From contig RGBZ01000048.1 of NCBI GenBank assembly GCA_009919365.1, positions 1 through 6,473 of the forward strand: a DNA stretch of 6,473 bases. Direction: 5' to 3'. The notes under the pieces are model-generated. The model saw only the letters and a list, made by a program, of their open reading frames with translations. It did not search any database and had not been told where the DNA came from. Position 1 is the stretch's first letter. Every line of letters begins with the position of its first letter. A program made the position numbers and the translations under genes. Shown here piece by piece: positions 1-6,473 of the stretch. This stretch comes from a bacterium (GTDB lineage: Bacteria > Chloroflexota > Limnocylindria > Limnocylindrales > Limnocylindraceae).

Positions 1-892
1 GATTATCTGCAGACTGCAAACCATTCGACCAGATCAACTCCATTGAAGAGATCTTGTAGCGTTTCGCGATCGCGGCTAACGTTTCACCACGCGAGACGAC
101 ATGGATGAGAACGTGATCACGTCCGTCCGCAACAACGATGTCAATCGCAGCGGGAAGCTCAAGCGTTCCATCGTCGAGGAAGATCGGCCCGTCAATTGCG
201 GTCGTCGCTACGCCAGGATCCGGAACTCGGGCAATAACCTCGGTGGCGCGCATGGAGAAGGTGCTCCCTGATGTGGTCTCTCCGATTAGTACGCCGTCGT
301 TCACGGCGGTGTTTTCGGTTGAACCATCTGAGGCAAATCGGTCAGGGCTATCTGTGCCGCCCCACTCTGTCGCAAACGTCGGTTCGTACGCCGCGTTCAT
401 GCCAACGCCCATGCCGCCGTCGTTGAGCGCTTGAGTGCGCACATCGACTGTTGGCCCTGGGAGCAAGCTGGCGATGATCGCCACGCTCAACAGACCTGCA
501 ATCACGGCGGGCATCGCTCGCTCTGGCTCACGACCAAGCTTCCGCAAACCCGAGTCGATAGAGCGTCGGCGGCGGCGGAGTGAGCGAAGGATGCCACGCT
601 CCTCCAACACCGGAGTGACCTTATGGGCGATGGCTGCCACGGCGATGCCAGTCGTGCGGGTTGCGAGGGTTGGGTGGACACGAACTCGGCGCGGAAGGGG
701 GTGCTTCAGGAATTCGCCAGCGCGGAACAGGCTAAGCCGGATGGCACGCTCACCGCTTCGCTCAAGGAACGATCCGAGGGCGAGAAGGCGACGGCGGATG
801 GCCGCCGCGAGGCGGAAGGTGGGGCTTCCAGCTCGCACGTTGCGATACTTGGATCCGCGGGCGGGCGTTTGTTGGCGCTTCACATCTGGCAT
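1..892 (-). CDS. Membrane-anchored LysM-domain protein, C-terminus cut off by window edge
   Basis: 297 codons are visible. Residues 1-126 are a strongly basic, Arg-rich region, with a run of arginines at about 106-110, presumably cytoplasmic. One hydrophobic segment follows at about 127-145 (AMPAVIAGLLSVAIIASLL). A polar, Gly/Thr/Asp-rich stretch (about 148-260) probably lies outside the membrane. A LysM motif starts near 263 (IHVVSRGETLAAIAKRYK, then the typical ending ELIWSNGL), which in this family binds N-acetylglucosamine-containing glycans such as peptidoglycan. Related single-pass LysM proteins often carry an M23 endopeptidase domain after the LysM; if present here it would lie outside the window, and that is inference. 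The start is the ATG at 892-890, preceded by GGAGG (902-898) at 5-base spacing; an in-frame TAG ten codons upstream rules out a much earlier start. It lies 86 bases after rho on the same strand and may be co-transcribed with it. I do not recognise the basic N-terminal region. Confidence 0.85.
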   Translation of the reverse strand, partial: MPDVKRQQTPARGSKYRNVRAGSPTFRLAAAIRRRLLALGSFLERSGERAIRLSLFRAGEFLKHPLPRRVRVHPTLATRTTGIAVAAIAHKVTPVLEERGILRSLRRRRRSIDSGLRKLGREPERAMPAVIAGLLSVAIIASLLPGPTVDVRTQALNDGGMGVGMNAAYEPTFATEWGGTDSPDRFASDGSTENTAVNDGVLIGETTSGSTFSMRATEVIARVPDPGVATTAIDGPIFLDDGTLELPAAIDIVVADGRDHVLIHVVSRGETLAAIAKRYKISSMELIWSNGLQSADN

Positions 893-978
893 TCCAGCCT
901 CCGATCTCCGCCTTAGTCTACCCCTCGGCTATGCCGCCGAGCGTCGCACGTTGGCACACGCTGTGCCTCGTACGTGGA
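893..978 (-). other. rho-LysM intergenic spacer with two small hairpins
   Basis: Two inverted repeats fill most of this 86-base gap. The first, 947-976, pairs CACGT with ACGTG on the outside and GGCAC with GTGCC on the inside around a 5-base loop. The second, 924-941, pairs CTCGGC with GCCGAG around a 6-base loop. Neither is followed by a T-run on the minus strand, so they do not look like standard intrinsic terminators. They could protect the rho mRNA 3' end, cause pausing, or be incidental in GC-rich DNA. I see no clear promoter for the LysM gene here. Confidence 0.35.
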
Positions 979-2331
979 CTACGCGGGGTTGGACCCCTCG
1001 GTTCCCTTGGTGAGCGAGGCGAGGAACTGGGCGTTCGACTCGGTCTTCGCGATGCGGTTGAGCAGGAGCTCGATCCCCTCATTCGCACCCACAGCGGAGA
1101 GCATGCGGCGCATGGTCCAGACCATCTTGAGGGTCCCCTCATCAAGGAGAAGCTCCTCGCGACGGGTGCCGGATCGCTGCACATCGATCGCTGGGAAGAT
1201 GCGCTTCTCGGCCAGCTTACGATCGAGCACTAGTTCGGAGTTACCTGTTCCCTTGAACTCTTCGTAGATCACATCGTCCATTTTTGAGCCGGTATCAACG
1301 AGGCAGGTGCCGATAATGGTGAGCGAGCCGCCCTCTTCAAGCTTTCGTGCCGCACCAAAGAATCGCTTCGGTGGGTAGAGGGCGATTGGGTCAATACCGC
1401 CCGAGAGCGTGCGCCCTGATGGTGGGAGTGCCAGGTTGTAGGCGCGCGCGAGTCGCGTAATGGAGTCGAGCAGCACGACGACGTCGGCACCGGCCTCAGT
1501 ACGGCGCTTCGCAATTTCGAGCGCCATCTCGGCAACATGGGTGTGGTTTTCGGTCGGCTCGTCGAAGGTCGACGAGATGACCTCACCCTTGACGGAGCGG
1601 CGCATGTCGGTGACCTCTTCTGGGCGCTCGCCGATGAGGCAGACCATCAGGGAGATCTCTGGATAGTTCGCCGTTACGCCTTGGGCGATCTGCTTCAGCA
1701 GGCTCGTCTTACCAGCCTTCGGTGGCGAAACGATCAGGGCACGCTGCCCCTTGCCGAGTGGGTTGACTAGGTTGATCAGTCGCTGCGAGAGGTTCGATGG
1801 AACCGTCTCCAGGTTGATCAGCTCAATCGGATGGATCGGTGTGAGGTCGCCGAAGTGTGGTCGTCGTCGCGCCGACTCTGGATCGGTGCCAGAGACAATC
1901 TCAACGCGGAGCATGCCCCAGAACTTCTCGCCTTCGCGCGGTGCGCGAATGACGCCACCGATTGTGTCGCCCTGGCGCAGGCCGAGTCGGCGCACCATCG
2001 GCGAAGGAACGTAGACATCATCGGCGCTCGGGAGCAGGCCATTGCGTCGAATGAAGCCGTCGGCCTGCGCCGTGAGGATCTTCTGAATGACGCCGGAGAG
2101 CTCCTCTTGCTGGGACGCTTCAACGCCGAGCTTCTTCGCTGCAGCGATGAGCTCGGTTGCCTTCATGTTGGCGAGGGCGGCAAACGTTACGAGCCCTTCG
2201 GCAGCGAGGTCGGCCTCGGAGAGCACCTCGACATCGGCCGGGAGTGCGCCCTGCGGCATGCGCATGGAGTTTGGATTTGGTCCGCCGCGGCGGGGTGGTC
2301 GTCGTGGGCCGCGGTTTCGTCCGTCGTTCAT
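979..2331 (-). CDS. rho: Transcription termination factor Rho
   Basis: Rho is the hexameric RNA-dependent ATPase/helicase that ends transcription at C-rich, untranslated RNA. The product is 450 residues (E. coli Rho is 419). It opens with a short basic tail (about 1-20, [13 protein letters not shown]). A Rho N-terminal helical domain follows (about 48-95), then the cold-shock-like RNA-binding domain (about 103-168, containing [19 protein letters not shown]). The ATPase domain has Walker A at 203-210 (PPKAGKTS), the catalytic Glu/Arg region at 233-239 (IGERPEE), Walker B at 284-292 (VVVLLDSIT), the Q-loop near 301-315 and the R-loop DTGSKMDD near 346-353. [14 protein letters not shown] (359-372) and [10 protein letters not shown] (386-395) are family signatures. 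ATG at 2331 is chosen because an AGGAAGG lies upstream, though its 12-base spacing is long, and because the basic tail fits the family; the frame is open to TTG at 2454 but that extension overlaps the likely promoter. Position 234 is Gly where E. coli has Asp. Confidence 0.98.
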   Translation of the reverse strand: MNDGRNRGPRRPPRRGGPNPNSMRMPQGALPADVEVLSEADLAAEGLVTFAALANMKATELIAAAKKLGVEASQQEELSGVIQKILTAQADGFIRRNGLLPSADDVYVPSPMVRRLGLRQGDTIGGVIRAPREGEKFWGMLRVEIVSGTDPESARRRPHFGDLTPIHPIELINLETVPSNLSQRLINLVNPLGKGQRALIVSPPKAGKTSLLKQIAQGVTANYPEISLMVCLIGERPEEVTDMRRSVKGEVISSTFDEPTENHTHVAEMALEIAKRRTEAGADVVVLLDSITRLARAYNLALPPSGRTLSGGIDPIALYPPKRFFGAARKLEEGGSLTIIGTCLVDTGSKMDDVIYEEFKGTGNSELVLDRKLAEKRIFPAIDVQRSGTRREELLLDEGTLKMVWTMRRMLSAVGANEGIELLLNRIAKTESNAQFLASLTKGTEGSNPA

Positions 2332-2383
2332 TTCGGTTGGATACCTTCCTCTACCTGTGGGTGAACAGATCCCCGGTACGCGA

Positions 2384-2409
2384 AACTGCGCCGCGATCGC
2401 TGTGCAGTT
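2384..2409 (-). promoter_or_regulatory. Inverted repeat in the rho 5' leader
   Basis: AACTGC and GCAGTT form a 6-bp perfect stem around 14 bases that include the self-complementary CGATCG. One more G-U pair is possible at its base in the transcript. It lies just downstream of the predicted start of the rho transcript and of a seven-C run. In E. coli, rho expression is held in check by Rho itself acting in the leader, so a structured, C-rich leader is a plausible control site here. This is inference; the long loop makes it a modest hairpin. Confidence 0.3.
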
Positions 2410-2425
2410 CGGGGGGGATGAGAGA

Positions 2426-2454
2426 ACTCTACGGCAGCCGCTGCCGCTCGTCAA
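2426..2454 (-). promoter_or_regulatory. Likely sigma70-type promoter for rho, with palindrome in the spacer
   Basis: On the minus strand, TTGACG (2454-2449) matches five of six bases of the -35 consensus. TAGAGT (2431-2426) matches four of six of the -10 box, including the key T, A and final T. The spacer is exactly 17 bases. The first well placed purine is the A at 2419, seven bases past the -10 box, giving a leader of about 89 bases to the rho ATG. Between the two boxes lies a perfect 15-base palindrome, CGGCAGCGGCTGCCG (2432-2446), with seven-base arms around one central base, which could be an operator. The pattern is read directly from sequence; activity is inferred. Confidence 0.55.
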
Positions 2455-2474
2455 GAGCCCGACAGATCGGGCCC
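2455..2474 (-). terminator. Terminator-like hairpin after tal, lacking a full U-tract
   Basis: Four bases after the tal stop codon the minus strand reads GGGCCCGA-TCTG-TCGGGCTC, an 8-bp stem (one G-U pair) with a 4-base loop. Only two T residues follow before the sequence becomes the -35 box of the predicted rho promoter. It therefore lacks the U-run of a strong intrinsic terminator. It may partly end pyrG-tal transcripts, stabilise their 3' end, or merely pause polymerase, with rho then transcribed from its own promoter. Confidence 0.4.
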
Positions 2475-2478
2475 GCGA

Positions 2479-3135
2479 CTACTTCCCCGAGGTTGCCTTC
2501 GCCCAGTCCGACTTGAAGATCGCGATCCCCTTCTCGGTGAGTGGGTGCTTCGTCATCTGCTCCAACACCTTGAGTGGCATCGTTGCAACGTGCGCACCGG
2601 CGAGTGCCGACTCCGTGACGTGTCGTGGGTGACGAATCGATGCGGCGAGGATCTCGCAGTGGTCGAGCCCCTCGTAGTTCGCGAAGATCTCAGCAAGCTC
2701 TTGGATCACGATCATGCCGTCTTCGTTGATGTCATCAAGTCGACCAACGAACGGGCTGATCAGTGATGCGCCGGCCTTCGCCGCCATAAGCCCCTGGTTC
2801 GCAGTGAAGATCAGGGTGCAGTTCGTTTTGATTCCCTCAGCGGCGAGGCGGCTGATTGCCTCAAGTCCAGCAGTTGTGAGCGCCACCTTCACAACAATGT
2901 TTGGGGCGATCTTCGCAAAGGCGAGGCCCTCTTTGACCATACCGTCGGCGTCGTCGCTGATGACTTCAGCAGAGACTGGACCCTTAGTTAAGCCGCAGAT
3001 CTCCTTGAGGATCTCCTCGTAGGAGCCGCCAACCTTTGCGTAGAGCGACGGGTTTGTGGTGACGCCGTCAACGACGCCCCACTTGATCCCCGTCTTGATC
3101 TCTTCAATGTCAGCGGTGTCCAAGAAGAACTTCAT
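2479..3135 (-). CDS. tal: Transaldolase, small (TalC/FSA-like) type
   Basis: This cytoplasmic enzyme of the non-oxidative pentose phosphate pathway moves a three-carbon dihydroxyacetone unit between sugar phosphates (sedoheptulose-7-P plus glyceraldehyde-3-P to erythrose-4-P plus fructose-6-P). The 218-residue single-domain barrel matches the short subfamily. It starts with the typical MKFFLDTADIEEI, followed by VDGVTTNPSL (22-31). The Schiff-base lysine is K83 in NIVVKVAL, followed by TNCTLIFTANQG (104-115) and LAASIRHPRHV (163-173). Glu57 and Phe129 stand where E. coli fructose-6-phosphate aldolase has Gln59 and Tyr131, which favours transaldolase over the aldolase activity. The ATG is preceded by GAGGGGGAG with a 2-base gap, a strong ribosome binding site. 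It follows pyrG by 43 bases, so it is probably in the same transcript. Confidence 0.95.
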   Translation of the reverse strand: MKFFLDTADIEEIKTGIKWGVVDGVTTNPSLYAKVGGSYEEILKEICGLTKGPVSAEVISDDADGMVKEGLAFAKIAPNIVVKVALTTAGLEAISRLAAEGIKTNCTLIFTANQGLMAAKAGASLISPFVGRLDDINEDGMIVIQELAEIFANYEGLDHCEILAASIRHPRHVTESALAGAHVATMPLKVLEQMTKHPLTEKGIAIFKSDWAKATSGK

Positions 3136-3137
3136 AA

Positions 3138-3146
3138 CTCCCCCTC
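3138..3146 (-). promoter_or_regulatory. Shine-Dalgarno site of tal
   Basis: GAGGGGGAG sits just ahead of the tal ATG in the 43-base pyrG-tal gap. It fixes the tal start. No promoter or convincing terminator is visible in this gap; a 4-bp inverted repeat (CGGA/TCCG) is too weak to interpret. Read-through from pyrG is therefore the simplest explanation for tal expression. Confidence 0.6.
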
Positions 3147-3178
3147 AATACTCAACGGATTATTCCGATTATGCGTGA

Positions 3179-4983
<1,805 letters not shown>

Positions 4984-5898
4984 CTATCGCAGGCGACGGC
5001 GAAGCGGGAGTGCTGTTTGGCGCCCTGCCCAGATGCCCAAGAGGATGAGTGCGCCGCCGAACGCCTGGATCGGCTCAAGGGCCTCGCTCAGCACGATCGC
5101 TGAGACCACAACGGCAAGGAACGGCACCAGCAGCTGGAAGCTGGAGACTCGCGAGACGCCAACGATCGGCACGGCGGTGAAGTACAAGACGTTGGCGAGG
5201 CTGCTCGAACCGAGCGTTGCAAAGATGAGGCCGAAGATTGCGGCCGGTGGTGGCGCAGCAAGCCCGTCGAATTGTCCAGCAGCAATCGAGGTAAGAAAAA
5301 GGGCGCCGCCGCCAAAGATCATGCTCCAGGCGGTCCACGCAATCGCGCCTACCCGCGGAATGACGCGCGCTCCGGCCAGCAGGTAAACCGCCCAACAGAC
5401 GGCGGCGGCGAGGGTCATAAGGACGCCGGTGGTCTCGCCGCCGAATGCGCCCGCCCCTTCACCGAGGGCCACGGCCACAACGCCGGCGAAGGCAATGATG
5501 CCGCCCACCGCAACCGCCGGTTTCAGCGGATCAATGCGAAGTAGTGAAGCGAGGATCGCGGTGAGAAACGGCGTGGCGGCAATAAGGAGTGCGCTGGTCC
5601 CAGCATTGATTGTGCCGAACGCACCAGCCCAGAGAAGTTGGTAGATGCCCTGTCCGATCACGCCGAAGAGTGCGGCGGCGAGCAGGTCGCGGCGTGTCAT
5701 GTGGACGTTTGCGCCGCGCATGGCGGCCCAGCCGAGCACCAAGATTCCAGCGGCGGTGATGCGAATTGCAGAGAACGGCAGCACAGGCCAGGCGAGCACC
5801 GCCGCTTTGACGACGGTGAAGTTGACCGCCCACGTCGCCATGGCGGCGAGGACCCCAAGTTCGGCGACGGCGCGAACGCTCAGCGGAGCGCGGCTCAT
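4984..5898 (-). CDS. EamA/DMT-superfamily membrane transporter
   Basis: The 304-residue protein has about ten hydrophobic segments in two repeated five-helix halves, the usual drug/metabolite transporter layout. Rough segments are 12-30, 36-60, 72-92, 98-120, 126-146, 155-176, 184-206, 218-240, 245-270 and 276-292. The matching loops ATPFLTAILASLL (108-120) and VPFLAVVVSAIVLSEAL (258-274), with the typical Pro and Glu, mark the end of the fourth and ninth helices in each EamA half. A basic tail (RRRLR) faces the cytoplasm. Members export amino acids, metabolites or drugs; substrate cannot be read from sequence. Its ATG overlaps the stop of the upstream permease as ATGA and has no good Shine-Dalgarno, so translation is probably coupled. 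A functional link to the transporter upstream or to pyrG is unproven. Confidence 0.92.
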   Translation of the reverse strand: MSRAPLSVRAVAELGVLAAMATWAVNFTVVKAAVLAWPVLPFSAIRITAAGILVLGWAAMRGANVHMTRRDLLAAALFGVIGQGIYQLLWAGAFGTINAGTSALLIAATPFLTAILASLLRIDPLKPAVAVGGIIAFAGVVAVALGEGAGAFGGETTGVLMTLAAAVCWAVYLLAGARVIPRVGAIAWTAWSMIFGGGALFLTSIAAGQFDGLAAPPPAAIFGLIFATLGSSSLANVLYFTAVPIVGVSRVSSFQLLVPFLAVVVSAIVLSEALEPIQAFGGALILLGIWAGRQTALPLRRRLR

Positions 5899-6473
5899 GA
5901 GGCGGTATTCCGGTCGAGATACCCCTTCTCACGTGCACGGTCGATGCCCGCCACAAAGAGGCGCGGCGAGATGAGCCAAATCACGACGGTGCCCGCGGCA
6001 AGGATCAGGAGGAGCTCGCTCGTGGGCATGGTGCCGAGGATACCTGGTGAGGTGGTGCCGAGCAGTGCGCGGCGTAACCCCTCAATCCACCAGGTGATTG
6101 GCAGCGCCGCCGCAACGCTCTGCACTGGGCCTGGAAGCACCTCGAGCGGGAAGATCGCACCGCAGAGCAAGAAGACCGTAGATGAGACCGCCTGCGGATA
6201 GGCCCACGCATCATTGCGGAGCTGCACACAGATGCCACCGAGCACAATGCCGAGCCCAACCACTGAGAGGAGCCCGAGCGGCAGCACCGCCGCCAGGAGC
6301 AGCAGGTCTGGCCCGCCGGCGCGCATCGGCACGCCGAGCAGCATTCCTGCACCGATCACGATGAGGGCACTGAATCCGGCGATGCTTGCCTTCACCAACG
6401 AACGACCAATAGAGACAGGAAGGAGCGATGACGGCGTAGCGAAGATGTAGCGAATGGTGCGATAGCGCTCGCG
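5895..6473 (-). CDS. ABC-2 type transporter permease, 5' end outside the window
   Basis: The last 192 residues are visible, and the reading frame is open to the window edge. The first visible residues, RERYRTIRYIFATPSS, fit the cytoplasmic loop typical of ABC-2 permeases (Glu-Arg followed by a threonine-proline turn). Hydrophobic segments then follow at about 32-50, 55-82 and 95-112. Next comes the family signature GAIFPLEVLPGPVQSV (105-120), then LPITWWIEGLRRALLG (124-139), and a last membrane helix at about 151-170. Such permeases pair with a separate ATP-binding subunit to export drugs, lipids, polysaccharides or peptides; that subunit would be expected just beyond the window edge. A start codon at GTG 6398 is possible on paper but would discard the conserved loop, so I treat the gene as truncated by the edge. 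The substrate is unknown. Confidence 0.9.
   Translation of the reverse strand, partial: RERYRTIRYIFATPSSLLPVSIGRSLVKASIAGFSALIVIGAGMLLGVPMRAGGPDLLLLAAVLPLGLLSVVGLGIVLGGICVQLRNDAWAYPQAVSSTVFLLCGAIFPLEVLPGPVQSVAAALPITWWIEGLRRALLGTTSPGILGTMPTSELLLILAAGTVVIWLISPRLFVAGIDRAREKGYLDRNTAS

Noticed and set aside
435..1013. Plus-strand open frame of 192 codons, and other frames at 623-1267
   Set aside because: Antisense to the LysM gene and the rho 3' end; composition is Arg/Ser-rich as expected of shadow frames.
2332..2454. N-terminal extension of Rho by 41 residues from TTG at 2454
   Set aside because: The TTG is part of the predicted -35 box, no Shine-Dalgarno precedes it, and the extension is unlike Rho.
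5895..6398. Complete short permease starting at GTG 6398
   Set aside because: The frame stays open to the window edge and the residues upstream form the conserved ABC-2 loop, so the gene is truncated by the window.

Overview
The window holds six protein-coding genes, all on the minus strand, packed with short gaps and one 4-base overlap. In order of transcription (from high to low coordinates) they are: an ABC-2 type transporter permease whose 5' end lies beyond the window (5895-6473), an EamA/DMT-family membrane transporter (4984-5898), CTP synthase pyrG (4918-3179), a small-type transaldolase tal (3135-2479), transcription termination factor rho (2331-979), and a membrane-anchored LysM protein that runs off the other end (892-1). 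No stretch over 300 bases lacks a gene. I see no tRNA, rRNA, CRISPR array, insertion sequence or integrase. The long plus-strand reading frames are shadows of these genes.

The DNA is GC-rich and the proteins are ordinary bacterial ones. A short tal with a transaldolase-type active site between pyrG and rho recalls the Bacillus subtilis block pyrG-(ywjG)-fba-tal-murA-glpX-rho-rpmE, here in shortened form. Rho has a short basic N-terminus and lacks the very long insert common in Actinobacteria. Together with the GC content this suggests a GC-rich Gram-positive-related lineage; Chloroflexota is my best guess, held weakly.

Region by region: the permease and EamA genes share an ATGA stop/start overlap and look translationally coupled. 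A 65-base gap leads to pyrG, and a 43-base gap with a strong Shine-Dalgarno leads to tal, so pyrG and tal are probably co-transcribed. The 147-base gap between tal and rho is the main regulatory region. It holds a GC-rich hairpin just after the tal stop, then a sigma70-type promoter candidate (TTGACG, 17 bases, TAGAGT) with a perfect 15-base palindrome in its spacer. Next come a run of seven C near the predicted transcript start, a further leader inverted repeat, and rho. An 86-base gap with two small hairpins separates rho from the LysM gene.

Functionally this is housekeeping: nucleotide synthesis (CTP), pentose-phosphate carbon shuffling, transcription termination, envelope maintenance and export. 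I found no convincing undescribed multi-gene system. The most interesting parts are the architecture of the rho promoter and leader, and the LysM protein with its long basic cytoplasmic domain.
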